Assembly: GCA_022592435.1 (NCBI GenBank)
Contig: JABYQS010000002.1
Coordinates: forward strand, 1 to 64,000
Source: Cerioporus squamosus
Taxonomy: Eukaryota > Basidiomycota > Agaricomycetes > Polyporales > Polyporaceae
DNA: 64,000 bases
Direction of reading: 5' to 3'
Both the position numbers and the translations under genes were made by a program. Shown here piece after piece: positions 1-12,537 of the stretch. The notes under the pieces are model-generated. The model saw nothing but the letters and a program-made list of their open reading frames with translations, did not search any database and was not told the DNA's origin. Positions within the stretch are counted from its first letter, which is position 1. Each line of letters starts with the position of its first letter.

Positions 1-168
1 ACGCTTGACGTCGAAGCCGGGCCCGGCGCGTGGAGGGCCTTGGGCGTGGGCGTGGGCGGTGCAGGGTGGGTCATCATCGGGTTCCTCGGGTTCGGACGCT
101 AGCAAAATCGGTGGCGGAGGGCAGGATGGAAGGAAAGGCAGGATACGCTGCAGGAAAAAAGAGGCCAT
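1..168 (-). CDS. Possible 5' end of a gene running off the left edge
   Basis: On the minus strand a frame opens with ATG at 168 and stays open to base 1, giving about 56 residues. It begins MASFFLQRILPFLP and continues into a Pro/Glu/Asp-rich stretch (SEPEEPDDDPP) and a His-Ala segment. No domain is recognisable. Only the uninterrupted frame and the protein-like, low-complexity composition support it. It could equally be a chance open frame in GC-rich DNA. Confidence 0.25.
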   Translation of the reverse strand, partial: MASFFLQRILPFLPSCPPPPILLASEPEEPDDDPPCTAHAHAQGPPRAGPGFDVKR

Positions 169-1025
169 GGAGGCATCACTGTGGTGCGGCAGGGAGAGAG
201 ATGCGATGCTGCTGTCGGAGGTGTGTGTATGCGATCAGGAACAGCGTTCATGGCCATGTGTACCTTTTCTATCCTTCAGAGTCTAGAGTCTACCACCGAC
301 CCCGCTCGAACACTTCACTCGTGACTCTACTCCATGTCACCAGTCGAGTTTCGACGCTCCCCGTTCCCTGAGTCCCGCACCCCGACCCCGCCCGTACGTA
401 CGGTAGTACACGCACCTCTCTTCACTACTGCTTATCGCACCGCGTGCGTAGTGTATATGCGCGTCCGTTGAATCGTCTCTCTACTCGGCCTGGCTAGAAG
501 TACAAGTATTAGTACTGGCTATATGATCTGCTCTCTCCTTCTCTCTCTCAATCAACCCCTCTGTCCGAACAGCTACCGTCCTCAGTCCTGCATGCCTCTC
601 TCCCCTCTTCCTAACGGCCGTCGTGGTGACTTTGACGTTTGACGTTCGACGCTCGGAGCGATAAGTGTTGCTGGGTATGCTGAGCTGAGCTGAGCCCTCG
701 GCGCGCGCTGATGCAGGTGTCGACGCGGCCAGGCAGCCAATCAGCGGCGCCGGCGAGCCGCGGGCCCGGAGGACCAAGCACACAGTCGACGCTACGGTCC
801 TACTCCATCGCGCTGTATAGACTCCGGAGAACACACCGAGCGACCGTTTTTGAGCGCGGCGACTGCTAGTACCAGTACAAGGACAATAACCTGCACGACG
901 CCGCCGCTCGTCCGAGGACCCCGGGGGTGACGCAGAAGTCGACACGGCCGCATGCACATGTCTGCTCGAGGCAGTACAACCATACACAATATGGCCATTG
1001 TCCAGGGCCGGGATTGGCTGCGTCT

Positions 1026-1053
1026 GAGGTGCGAGGTGCGAGGTGCGAGGTGC
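1026..1053. repeat. Heptamer microsatellite, GAGGTGC x4
   Basis: Four perfect head-to-tail copies of GAGGTGC are read directly from the sequence. Confidence 0.95.
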
Positions 1054-1147
1054 ACCGCCCCCGCCGGTGCCTGTGAACCTCTGTGAACGCGAAGCATCGC
1101 AACCTTGAGCTTGAGCGCGATCGAGGTGCGCAAGTTCGCAAGCTCGC

Positions 1148-1181
1148 GGATGTGGATGTGGATGTGGATGTGGATGTGGAT
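1148..1181. repeat. Hexamer microsatellite, GGATGT x5
   Basis: Five perfect GGATGT units are followed by a partial GGAT. On the minus strand the array reads as His-Pro/Ile-His dipeptides, which explains the long but meaningless minus-strand frames over it. Confidence 0.95.
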
Positions 1182-3637
1182 TCCGGAGAAGGCGAGTTGC
1201 AACTGGCCAGGCTCCGGACTCTGGAACTTGAAGCTTGATTGCTGCTGCCCGTGCCCTGAGCCCTGAATAAGTACTGAATCCCCGGTTCCCTGCCGGGCCG
1301 CGAGAGGCTGTAGCCTGTAGGTAGATTTGCATGGGGTGGCTCCAACTTCCCACCTCCTGTCGCACAGCCTGGAGATTGTCTTCGGGACGGGGAACAAGGA
1401 AGAGCGATGTGGAGATGCTGGGCTTGAACCTAAGGGGCCGGAGCGGAACGGAAGATCCGGGCGTGAGTGCCAACTGACAGTGATGGGGTTAGGCGATCCA
1501 CGATGGCAGAGGCTTCAGAGGACAGGTGCTCCGTGGGCATTGGGCAGATGCGGACGCTGGACGATGTCGGAGGACGAACAGAGATAAGGGGATGGGCGGA
1601 TGGACATCACGCAGTTGGACATGGCATGGCTCTGCAGGGGAGAGATGATGGGGATCGCCGGGGGCGCGGCTGCGCCGGTGGTTATATGCAAGAATACGTG
1701 GTTGTCCTCGCGACCTTGGATGTGCCTGTTGTCAGAGCCTGAGAGAGGGGCATGGGTTGGATCAGCTCCCTAATCACATGTGCCCACGAGAAGGTGGGAC
1801 AGTCGGAGACGGCCGACCGTACGGCATGCTCACCTGTGGCACAATGATGATCGTGGACACGGTCGACTGACGGACAAATGCGATGGCTCGACGAAGAGGT
1901 AGTTGGTACGATGGCGAAGCATGAGAAGCACTACCTGTAGTGATAGTGATAAAAAGAGGAGCATCAGTCAGGACTCAGATGATGAGATATCAAGAAGACA
2001 GACGACGCACTCGTTCGTGATGAAAACAACGTTGCCTCGACTGGCTCCGGGCCGGCGCAGGGATATGCTTCAGAGCACCGACGCGCTCATCGAGGTTTCT
2101 TCCCCTGCTCGATCCTTGCGCGTTGCTTAGATCCGCATCAGTAGTCCAGCGCAGTCCAGTGCGGGGCAGTAGTGGTATGAATCTGGCAGCTGCGTCACTA
2201 GAAGCTGGATTCCCCCCGGAATGAGCTGGCGTAGAGGGAGACGTGGGTGACAACTTGAAGGTACTTCCGGGACGTGGAAATGTTTGGCAAAGCCTGGGAA
2301 TAGCCCTGCTGTAGGAGAGAGCACGGTCCCGGTGGGGTTGGGCGACGTCAACGCCGGACGATCATCGAGCGGCGAACCAGGCTCGCTGTACAGAGAGATC
2401 TCCAGCTCCTTCCGGTCAGTTTGATGATCGGCCTTCTTCGAGACTTTCATTCCCGAACCAGATGGACAAAAATGGTCCTATTCCCAAAGTTTCTGTTCTT
2501 AGTGTCATTGTCGCATCCGCCGGCACAGTGATGCTCACTGCGGACGTACTTTTGGTGTCAGTCCTCCGCCTTCGTGGCTTCATCTGCGGCGAGTGAGCAA
2601 TCTACATGAAGCAGTCTTCGTGGCGCATGTCTTCGATGAGCGGATCATATCGAGTCTACGGAACGCAGTGCGAGTACTAGTGAGATGGTCAAGGTCGCCT
2701 CCCACCTCCAGGACGGCGTGGCCATGTGTGGCAGTGCACATACGTCACCAAATTTCTAGCTTCCTCCTCCTCCTGCCTCCTACCATCACCGGCTCTCTCG
2801 AGCTGTACTTACTAACATCCATGGCCAATGACTTCAACCGTATCATGACTGCACACAGCCCCACATTTATGGCTCATATTGTACCAGCGACGATACCGCG
2901 GACAAGATTCCTCTCGCGTCAGAGTCCTCGCTGTTCGAGAAGCAAGGCTCAACCTTTTGTCCTGACTCGGACCGGGTGAACTGCAGCTTCAAGTTGTCGT
3001 AAATTTCGTTGAGCTTAGTTCTTTTCACTTAGAGCCGGGATCATACTTGCGCCAGTCTATCTACTCCACTTTACAGGTGGCGCCGGTTCAGTTCGGTCAA
3101 CAACCGTGGTTCGATGGCCGATGCTGCCACAACGTCGGTGTAGCTGGGTCACGCACGCTACCAGTTTACAGGAACTCCTGAAGCTTTGGGCTAATTGAAT
3201 TTGGTTCGCTGAACTCATGATAAGTCCTCGCTAACAGTCGAGACGACGGACATTCGGAGCAGCCAGGGCCACTCCGCTCAGGGACTCGAGACAGCGTCTC
3301 TCCAATGGGCCGGTCCTGCGAACATCCACGTGCGGCATCCCAGTGAGCTACTCCCCTCCCACTCAGTTGCATCGTCTTATTGTCTGTATGACTTGATACC
3401 CCTTTTTCGGGGTTCTGTTGTTGCGGCGCCAGCCAGCCACCCTTCACAACACGCAACATCCTCGCCATGCCACACTCGGACATAAACACAAGAGCGCACT
3501 ACTAAACGCATCCCCGTCTCAATCCTTTCTATCCATCCTTCTCCCTTACTTCCATCATTATCCGGGCTCGCGCCACACTCCTCGCTGCGGCTGCAAACCC
3601 GAACAACTTCGTGCAAATCCAATCTGGATCAGCCACC

Positions 3638-6367
3638 ATGGATCCAGTACAACACCTTCTCGTTCCTGCCAGCAATACTCGCGCCACCACACTCGCCACC
3701 TTGTGGAGGCCAGCCATCTCACTGAGGACTGTGCCTCTCGATGTCTACGCGCGTATCCTGTTCTTCCTCCCTCGCTCAGCACTGGCCACGCTGATGTGTA
3801 CATGTCGCTCACTGCTGAGTGACACGACACCCATGCTCTGCGCGCGTGTGGCATGCAAGCCGCTGGGCGATTTTCGCCACATGCAATCCTTCCACATCTT
3901 TCTCAGCTACGGCTCGGACACTCCCCATGTGGCATTCATCAGAAACCTCCATCTCCCTGTATGGAAGCTCCTGACCGTCAGTAGATCGGGGGAGGAAGAG
4001 GAGGAGAAGATGGCATCAGTAGTTGCCCAAAATACTGAGCGCGCTGAGAGGTGCTGAGCACGCTGGAGCCTGGGGGTGCTGACTAGTGATGTGACGAGCC
4101 CGGCCTCGGGCCGTCAGGCTCCCCAAGCTGGCCGTCTTCAGGCCGGGCTGGGCTGAGCTTTCGAGACGGCCTGAGGAGCCTGACGACTGGGCTCTGACCG
4201 CGGTGAGCTTGAGCCGAGCTCTTGAGCTTGGGCTCCATGCTTGCTGGTGTATGACCAGTGAATGGTCATCCAGTGGACTAATTTCCGACTGGAAATAAAT
4301 GTTAGTACTCTTCTATCAACTTACACACCACTCCCTCTCACCTTTCCTGTTCACAGGAGCCTTCGGGGCCCTCAGACCTGTTGCTCAAGTGCAAGACCCA
4401 AGACAGCGCCCGCCGCCTGCGGGCTCCGACTCAGACCGAGCCGAGCTCGAGCTGAGCCTGAGCCGTCTTGGAGAGCCCGGCCTGCACTTCAAGCAGGCCG
4501 TAGCTCCCTAAGCCGAGCCGTAGCTGCGGCTTATGAGCCGAGCCGAGCTCTGCACAACACTAGTGCTGACCACGCACCCCCTGATTTACCGAGGCTCCCG
4601 GTCTTGAACGAAAGCTCTGTAGGACTTGAAACTTTGCACGCAGTGTCGTTAAGATGTTATCTATATACCATGGGACACATTAGCCTAGAACTGTTGATTT
4701 GGCTGAGCTATAGTACCTGCCAAGTTACAATCATTCTGCCCTGATTTCACTTTTGACAGGCTCCTTGTAACTGTTGAAACGAGAATCAGTCCACCAAGAT
4801 CTCACAAGACATAGTAGTGAGGGTAATGTAATGGTTATGTCACTTGAAGGAGCCTCCAGATGGACAGATCGAGGATGAGGACATGGAAGTCAGAATCTTG
4901 CGTTCTAGCGCTTATTTGCACTGACCCACTGGGGTGCTGAACGTGCTGGGGGCACTGCCTCAGCGCACTCAGTAATTTTGGAAAGTTCTGATGGGCAAAG
5001 TATACGGCCTCTCTCCTCCTCATGATGCTCCACACCATCTTGCCAAGTTGTTTTAACTTGCACCAACTGCATCTGGACGACAGCCAGTGTACCAAGCGGG
5101 AGATCTACCGAGTACCCACTGAGGAGGAGAATCATGAGGTCCTTGCTGACCTCTATGACCTGGTTGGATGCCTCATCCAACTGGAAGACTTGACCATCCC
5201 TGTCATGTACGAGATGGGAGCAGACAAGGGTGTTGACGTCTCAGAGGGAGGACCAGAAGAAGACGTCGCAGAGGATGCCGAACGCGGCGAGCCAGAATGT
5301 GATGATGCAGATGGTGCAAGAGACCCCGGTGAAGAAGCAATGCAAGTCAAAGTTGTCTCTCTCACCAATCTCAGAGCGCTTCGCAGGCTCACCATGGGAT
5401 CTACGCACGGTCTCTTCCGCTTACCTTGGATCTTCATCGACCTTCAGCCTTTGACCTCTTTTGCGAATCTCACAGAACTCTGTATCATCATGGGGTACAG
5501 CCCAATCATGCCAATACAGCCATTCGTGCATGTGGGGAAGTTGAAGATGTGTATGCCACTGCCTCCGAATACCGCTGGGGACTACACCTTTGCCTTCCCG
5601 AACCTCGTTCATCTCAACCTCACCCGTCCCGACTACACGGTGGTTAGGCATGCGGACGTGGAGGAGCTAAGAAGGCTTAACACCCGCCGATGGAACACTA
5701 TCCGAGGCTCAGTCGAAGCGATGGGCATCACTTCAGAGTGTATGCGCAAGGGATAACCTGGTGTTCTACTCCCTCGCGCTACCCGACCACATCCCTTCTG
5801 TCTACATCGGCAAACACCCCGCGGAGGAAGAACGGAGGTTCCCACTGATCCTTGCCGAAACACACCCGACGCTGTTACAACTACAGATGAAGGCACGAAA
5901 CACACGCTTCGAGCCCAGTCCTGACCTACAGGAGATCGCCAGACACGGATACTCGATGTGCCATCTGATCTTCGACATTGTGGATGGTAGCGTGAACGAA
6001 GCGATAGTGGACCTATTTGTGAGTGTCTTAAAGGCTGATCACCATTGATATCTTTATGCCCTGGGGGCATGTCGATATGACCACATCTAGATCTTTTGAA
6101 GATATGTTCATGACTCAGATGACCGTGTTCGCAATGGCATTGTCGCGGAGCATATGCTGGGTCGGTATCCACGTCACGGGTGGGCGAACCCGAGGCTGGA
6201 CGATCACTCGTTGTCATAGGGCAGACAAGGCGAACGAGTCCACTTTCGTCGAGATGAGCCAGGAGGCTGTGTCGAACGTGTTGACAACGGAGGGCATGGC
6301 GGTCTTCGCAGGAAACAAGCCGTTACCGCCCTTGACTATCGACAGAGCTCGCTTTTGGAACATATGA
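3638..6367 (+). pseudogene. Decayed F-box/LRR-type gene interrupted by a hAT MITE
   Basis: The ATG at 3638 has a good context (ccaccATGG). An F-box-like segment follows at about residues 30-75 (LRTVPLDVYARILFFLPRS, then CTCRSLLSD). In F-box proteins this motif binds Skp1 in an SCF ubiquitin ligase. The frame ends at 4057. LRR-like sequence resumes at about 4990-5756 (FNLHQLHLDD, LTNLRALRRLTMGS), continues in another frame from about 5735 (ARDNLVFYSLALPDH), and after a probable intron (6018-6091) to a stop at 6367. Between the halves lie stops and a 479-bp MITE (4084-4562). The frame change near 5720 and the stop at 4989-4991 argue for decay. It belongs to a different F-box subfamily from the genes at 18.7, 31.9 and 37.6 kb. 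A functional gene with unusual introns is less likely. Confidence 0.6.
4076..4570. mobile_element. Non-autonomous hAT-type element (MITE) with 8-bp TSD
   Basis: The element proper is 4084-4562 (479 bp). It is flanked by perfect 8-bp direct repeats GTGCTGAC at 4076-4083 and 4563-4570. Its ends are inverted: TAGTGATGTGACGAGCC on the left, and TAGTGTTGTGCAGAGCT on the reverse complement of the right, matching at 17 of the first 21 positions. The interior is rich in GAGCC/GGCTC motifs and encodes no transposase. An 8-bp TSD and a TAGTGTTG-like terminus are hallmarks of hAT transposons. It sits inside the F-box relic. Confidence 0.85.
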
Positions 6368-6504
6368 TATTCACTATAGTCATGTAATAAACACCATTAG
6401 CCTCATGCTCAAGAATGACGTCTGTTGGGACAATGTATTGAGAGCAAATCCAACCATTCAGCCTACATGTAGGCTTGCTTCGGAGGTTTCCACGCCTCAC
6501 GATA

Positions 6505-9376
6505 TCATATCTGGACTTCTAACTTCACGAAGAACGTTTTCCCGCAGACAGGGCAGCAGCCCGTTCTTGACATCATCTCCTGCAGGAGGCAGCTGCAGAT
6601 CGGAGTCAGCGACTGTCGGTGCTCGTTTGTATGTAGTCAACACATACCTGCGACAGAAGAGATGCCCGCAGATCGTGACTACCGGCTCGATGCACGGGTC
6701 GTTGAGACATGTCCTGCAATGATATGATAACACGAATTTCTTTGTCCCTGAGGCGTCCGAGCTATGCGCCGTGTAATCGCACCGCGGGGTGGGAGGAGGC
6801 GAGCCCTCTTTAGATCTCTGAACGATGGTAGAACGTCGTGGATCCGGCCCTGGAAGAACGACATTCGTCTGCTCGTCAAGCAAAGACTGCAGAAGCGTAG
6901 TCTGAGAGCAGTGCGTATTCGACGAGACAGCGGTGGATGGCGTGGGACTAGGAACATGACATGGATGCGGGATGATGAGTGGATCCCGCAAATGAAGAGG
7001 GAGAACGGTGTGCGACTTACCTGGGCGCACGTTGCGTCTTCGGTGTGGCCGGTGTTATGGGCCTTGTGGATGTCGCGGAGAACACCTCCGAACAGTCCGA
7101 GCCCGCAAACGGAAGCGCACTCAGGATGCCACTGCTAAGCTCCGCCGTGGCCCAGTCCTCATCTTGCATCGCACGTGTGGTGCGCTCCTGTTCCAATACT
7201 GAGTTGTCCTGCAACGTTTCCGCATGAGAACGAACGTTGGGCGACTATACGAGGTGAGCAGCGCACCGCGAGAGCTGCAGGACGGCCGTGACCGTTGAAC
7301 GCCCCTAGCTTCGCCTTAAACGACCCCGGTGGAGGGCATCTTGCCTTGTGCTGTATGAACAGGCATGTCAGCAACGTGATTACTGCCTCAATTTGTCCGA
7401 TATCACGCACCTCAACAAAGGCTACGATAGAAACGAAGCCTAGACTACATGTACAGCATGTGGGATGGAAGATAGACTCGCTGTAGTGAGCTTGTAAGGC
7501 CTTCGTGGCCGGGAACGCGATGTCGCACTTGAAACATCGAACCTCCTACACAGAAGCATATTAGCGCTCCAAGAGAGTCCTAGATCAGGCTTAGCCACTC
7601 ACAGCGGAAGTAGACGAAGTAGCAGGAGGAGCGGACACGACGGCCGCACTGGCAAGAGGGATGTCTGCCGTCGGAGGGTAGTGACCCGTCGTCCTGACAT
7701 GAATTCTCTCATCGCTCAACTTGTTGAACGTGACCATGCACACGGTGCAGAAGTACATCGGCTTGTGTCTATGCCCGGTCAACTTGGCGTGCTTTTGGAG
7801 TACTCCGACGTTCTGGCATACGAGCTTGCACTGATTGCAGCGCACTGGGTTTGGGCTGACTTTGGGCGGGGCGGGAACTTGACCGTAGTGTGTGATATTG
7901 GCGTGCTATGTTGTGCGACGCATACGACGCAGCTCGTCGTCAGTTTTAGCTACTACCGGAGGAAGTTGTCACCCACAGTAGTAGCGAACGTCGATTCATT
8001 CTCGACTTGATATCTTACAGCTAGGGAGGCCGTGGGCTCGTTGTTCGACGACTCGGAGGCGGAAGCAGAAGTGGCTAGCTTCGCTTCGAGCTTTTCGTGG
8101 ATCTCAGACGATGCACTCCGGCTCGAGACGGAGTGGTCCTCGTTCAGCGACTGATTTGGCTGAGGATTGCCATCCGACGTGTGGTCGCGGTCCGCGGATG
8201 TCTCAGCTTGCGTTTCTGTGACTACTTGGCTGTCTACGATTGCCCCGGACACGTCCTAGAACAAACGAAGTGGGTCAGGAAAGGCATGGCACACTGATAG
8301 GGCGACTTACCGCCTGAACAGTGACATCGTATGCCGACGCAGAAGCCTGGACCGCCGCCGGTCCAGTCGCTGAACACACGGCCCTATGCTACGCATTGAG
8401 AGTCAGTCTCCATACGACCGCGGGACACGCGTACGGCGCCGACTAGAAGCTCACCTCCGCCCATGCGGAAATGTTCTCGAAGGCGAGCCCGCAAAACCTG
8501 CAGCGCGGATGCAGTTTTGATTCACGCTGATAGTGCTCTTGCAACTCTTCTTCAGACCCATGATGTACGGCGCACGCCTTGCAGGTGAAGGTGCTCGCAA
8601 GATGCTGGTGGGGGAAGCCAGAGCGAGAGTGAGGGCGAGTCGGTGAATATGGACGAATATGCACTCACAGCGTCGAGTGCGTCTTTGTCGGGAAACGCGG
8701 TGCTACACATGTAACACATCTCTTGCGTGGCTTCAGCCTTGGAGGGCGCAGCGGGGAACGCAGCTTCGTTTTGTACCTTTGGCTGGTGCTGTTCAGGCTC
8801 ATGTTCAGCGCCGTCGGAGGATGCATGAAGGTTGGCAGCGACGTCTTCATGGGGTACAAGATCGCTATGGGCAATCTGGCAGTGCTGTCGTACACGCAAC
8901 TCTCAGTACTCGAGTACACCCAGGAGAGAACCGCCGACGCCCTCACTCACCATCTGCAGGGCATACGCGTTCCCGAACTGTTCGCGACACCGACGGCATG
9001 TAACGACCTGCCAGATTGGCGGCCCAGAAGGAGGGGGATTGGGAACCGCAGGCGGGATCGCGGCCGTCACATCGGGAACCAAGCTTTTCATCTGCGCTTG
9101 AAACGCCATCCAGTTCAGATACGAAGAGGTCGCAGACGATGGCTGGCCTGTCGCCACGACAGTCGGGAGCAAAGGTAGCGGAGCCGTGTGCCCTCGAACT
9201 TCACAAGCCGCCACATGTCTTTTGCACTCGCCGCGCTTCGCGAATACCGCGTCGCATTGTGTGCATTGGTATCCGGGTTTCCAGACATGGCCCGTATCGC
9301 TCTGGTGCTTGTTTCCGTCCTTCTTCCCCCTGAGTACCAGCTTGCATTGGTTGCACCGAACCTTGATAGGTGGCAT
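6505..9376 (-). CDS. Zinc-finger/RING protein with a doubled finger array
   Basis: Starts at ATG 9376 (MPPIKVRCNQCKLV). Finger modules in order: RCNQC and YQCTQC (C2H2); VTCRRC; MCYMC; FTCKAC with two His; CRFC..HRAVC (C2HC). A splice from about 8021 to 7945 joins SLA to HANITHYG in frame and leads into a second set: RCNQCKLVCQ with C-x2-C-x12-H-x5-H, YFCTVC, VRCFKC, CCTC..HKARC. The C-terminus is a C3HC4 RING: CRTC, then CGHLFC, then after an intron CCPVC, with a stop at 6505. RING domains of this type recruit E2 enzymes, so an E3 ubiquitin ligase is likely; the target is unknown. Roughly 12-14 exons. There is no ATG just before the second finger set, and the reading frame is continuous through the splice, so I treat this as one gene rather than two. 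Head-to-tail neighbour of the paralogue at 9722-11538. Confidence 0.65.
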
Positions 9377-9721
9377 AGATGTAGAGTATGAACGACTGAT
9401 ACTGACTCAGTGCGTGAGACTGAGGATACAGGTGAGGGTATAGGGTTGCGTACCGGCTGATGGGTATTAAGGGAAGCTAAGAGCGTCTTCGTATGCTGCG
9501 TGCTGCCTGCGTGCAGGACGCATGACGGACCTGCGGTAATTCCTACCGCAGCACACGGTCGGTGGGAACCTGGGACGTATATGGTAGTGAGCGCTCGGAC
9601 CTACCTCCTTCGAATCTCTGCAATATCGTAAGGCGCACGCAAGACACGTTCAAAATGAGCAGCATGAAAGAAATGAAGCAAAAGAATACAACCGAATCGC
9701 ATCCGAAAGAGTGAAGTATGA

Positions 9722-11538
9722 TCAACCGCTCTCAACGTGCAGCCTGACCAAGAACGCCTTCTGGCAGACCGGACAGCAGAGCTTCGTTTCGATCTCGTGC
9801 ACGATGCAGCTATGGACCGGGTCGCAACCGCATGTTGTCAGCAGCGGGAAACCAGAGACTAGATGGGGACGCACCTATGGCAGAATAGGTGCCCACATAC
9901 AGTTGCGACGGGCTCGATGCATGGGTCCCTCGCACATGATCGGCAGTGGAAAGATGAACGCGTCGGCGTCGGCGTGCTCGTCCTTGAGCTGACCGCTATC
10001 GACTTGGTCTTGGTCTGACTCGGTACTCCACGCTGCCAGTCCTGGATAGAAGCCGAGGCTGCGGAGCGAGTGTTGACACTCGCCTCCGGAAGACGTCGGT
10101 CCTCGGATTCTGCAGACGATGCTGCCGTAGACGCAGCACGCCCACCGTCTCGACTGCGATTATATGTTGAAGCAGGCCCACGGGAGGACGTAGGCCAGAT
10201 TCCGCCTGCCTGAGACCGGATGCTGGCATCGGCGAGCCAATTTGAGCTGCACGGTCCGGAATGATCAGTGAGTCGAGTTCACATCGTGCGCACTGCGACA
10301 AACCACTCACCCTCGAGTGGTCGATGTCTCTGACATCAGCAGGGTCGCAGGAGTGTTGTCGGTAGCATCGGTTGTGACAGATCGTGATGAGCGACCGTTC
10401 TGCGAAAGACGCGAGGACATGGCGCTCTGAGGCGGCATCGGTCAGTACGGACTGCCTCTGTAAGGATCTCGCCACAGTACTCACAACAGAAGAAGGGATT
10501 GAATGTGCTTGATCACGCGTCGCTTCTTCAGGAGACGAACCCGGCGGCGGACATGTTGATTTGTGCTGGGCATTGCACGATATTGTGAGTAGCTTTCCTC
10601 TCACTGAGAGGTGAAGACAGGGCATTATCTTACCGCAACCCAAGATGTAATTGAAGCGAATCCGAGGTCGCACGTACGACAATGTGGGTGGTTTTTGACG
10701 GACTTGTTGAAGTGCATCTGTAACTCATTGCTGTCGTTAAACGACACTTTGCACTTTTCACAGCGCGTGTTCTGCGCAAGCGACGCAGTGAGTTAGCGGA
10801 TTGCTCTGTCGGGCGTATTGCGCGAGCGCACCTCCATGGTACTGATGGTGGAGTGATCGGTTGGCTGATCTTCAACTGCAGGTGCCTACAATCCCGAGAC
10901 CCTGTCAGTTGCCGGTCAGAAACGGTTGCACAGAATACAGCCAGCGGACCTGTGTGTGAGAGGTGGATGAACGCCCAGGATGGTGCAAGCTGAGAGATGA
11001 GTAGGTCTGTATGAAGGGATGGATGGGGCGACAGACTTACGTGTGGGAGTGCTGCGGTAGTACTAGTACTCGCAGCACCCTGAGTGGCGTGCTCTCTGTC
11101 AATAGGGCTGCTGGACGCTGCAGCAGGACGTTGCGGAGAAGAAGGCGGCGGTGTGGGTCCCGCGCCAGCATGGGGTCCGTTCATCGGTGTCAGACGAGCA
11201 AAGTCGGCATGTCTTGTCTGTTGCATATGTTCGAGTCTTGCTGCCTCGGAGTTCAGAAGGACGATGCAGGTATTACATAGATACCGGTGGAAATTGGCGC
11301 TTTGTGTAGATGGTACAGGAGGCTGCACCTGAGGGGTCATCTGCAGAAGAGATTGCGTGGTATGGCAGGTCCCTTGCATATGTGCTGACCTCTGTTTCTG
11401 CGTCGTGAAGAGCTCGGGACAAAGGTCGCAGAAATAAGCGGGGTGAGGCTGGTGGCCCACGCTCGCCGCATGAGCCTCGCAGTCTGGCAAGGTGCGGAAT
11501 ACTTGCTTGCATTGATTGCATTTCGTAGGGGCGGGCAT
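9722..11538 (-). CDS. Zinc-finger/RING protein, single-array member
   Basis: ATG at 11538 opens exon 1 (11538-11041): MPAPTKCNQCKQVF, with two C-x2-C-x12-H-x5-H fingers and a third LCNTC finger. Later exons carry ENTRCEKCKVSFN with H and H, CRTCDLGFAS, and after an intron HKSTCPPPGS, a motif shared by the family. The last two exons make the RING: FHCRSCARDPCIEPVAT, CGHLFCH, an intron, CIVHEIETKLCCPVCQK, stop at 9722. All eight RING ligands (C3HC4) are visible. The predicted role is a RING-type E3 ubiquitin ligase that uses N-terminal fingers for recognition. The middle is Ser/Pro/Thr-rich and probably disordered. Exon edges in the middle third are less certain than the two ends. Confidence 0.7.
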
Positions 11539-12454
11539 GGTGGTTCGCCCTCGGGATTCGCTGGCGGTCCGGGTGAGTTCAAGTCGAAGTTCAACGTGTC
11601 ATGACTTACCTTTTCTAGCATCCGTTTATTCCCGACCGGCGCCTACTACTCGGCGCTTCGGATCCTGAACTTGGACCACAACGTCGCGATGTACAAGGCT
11701 GACCGTCGCAGGTGAGGATCCTAGCATGTGAACTGATGTATCTGTGTACTCACATCAATGCAGGAAATACTGCTGAATGGCAACCGCGCCGCTAGTTCCA
11801 GAGGAAACCCCGTGCGATGAGGCCTGAGGCTCCACTGCCTCCGAGTCCAAGGCAAATGTTGGCCTCTGGCCTTGCTCCGAGCATGCCACTCTAGGTACTA
11901 CAAGGCTACCTTCAACTTAGGCAAGTGAAGCGATGGCGGACCCGGGACTTCCGATGTGAGGGAAGCAAGTTGTCGTGCAGCTATCCCAATACTGTGTGTT
12001 CCCAAGCGGCTACGCGCGTTTGTATTGGAAGACCTCTCTTTTTCGACGGCCTCGTCTGGCGAGCTCGCGTGGGTTGCCATAGGTATAGTGCCTTGCCTTG
12101 AGCCGGGATGCACATTCCCAGTTTGGCTTTGTTCAATGTTCGTCGCACCGTTCGTCCTGCAAGATGCTTACAAGGTGGCAGTGTCCTAGGGTTGCGCAGT
12201 CGCGTTGGTCGTAACTGGTGCCGTTTCATGGACAAGATCACCTACGGTATAGGTAAGTGGTCGATTGTGTATGCTGCACTGCTGACAGTTCCAGGAAAGC
12301 GCAGGTACATATCGCTCCGCAGATGCCTCCGTATGTAGCTCACATCAGAGACATCGTACGAAGGGGAAGGTCTGTATGATTCCCCACCTGCCTGGAAAGC
12401 GAATCGCTGAACCTCAAGGCGTAAACGTCTCACAATGCCTCCGGTTTCTGCAGG
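11539..12454. other. Intergenic, with one coding-like fragment
   Basis: A short coding-like stretch at about 11625-11701 reads PTGAYYSALRILNLDHNVA and ends at a possible donor (gtgagg), but it cannot be extended into a gene. The rest is 5' flank of the two diverging neighbours. I see nothing else. Confidence 0.35.
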
Positions 12455-12460
12455 TATAAA
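12455..12460 (+). promoter_or_regulatory. TATA box of the 12.5-kb gene
   Basis: TATAAA lies 78 bp before the ATG at 12538, in a plain promoter context. Confidence 0.6.
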
Positions 12461-12537
12461 GAGGCTCTGGCGAAGGCGTCTCCTCCGACACCAATCTACT
12501 CTCCTGCGACTCCCTCACAACACTAGTCGACGTCGAC

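Larger units (their letters stand above)
169..3637. other. Long stretch with no supported gene
   Basis: Frames are open on both strands at once, especially on the minus strand near 480-1470 where three frames overlap, but none shows a domain, a codon pattern or a consistent exon structure. The stretch contains two short tandem repeats (1026-1053 and 1148-1181). I see no RNA gene. It is most simply intergenic DNA with untranslated ends of flanking genes. Confidence 0.5.

Noticed and set aside
1148..1181. CRISPR-like array
   Set aside because: It is a perfect hexamer microsatellite without spacers, in a eukaryotic genome.
481..1473. A 330-codon minus-strand frame with two other long frames over it
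   Set aside because: Three overlapping frames on one strand reflect GC-rich, repeat-driven lack of stops (GGATGT and GAGGTGC arrays). There are no domains and no splice structure.
6505..11538. Zinc-finger/RING genes as cargo of a transposon
   Set aside because: No transposase, terminal repeats or target duplications were found around any copy. Segmental duplication explains them.
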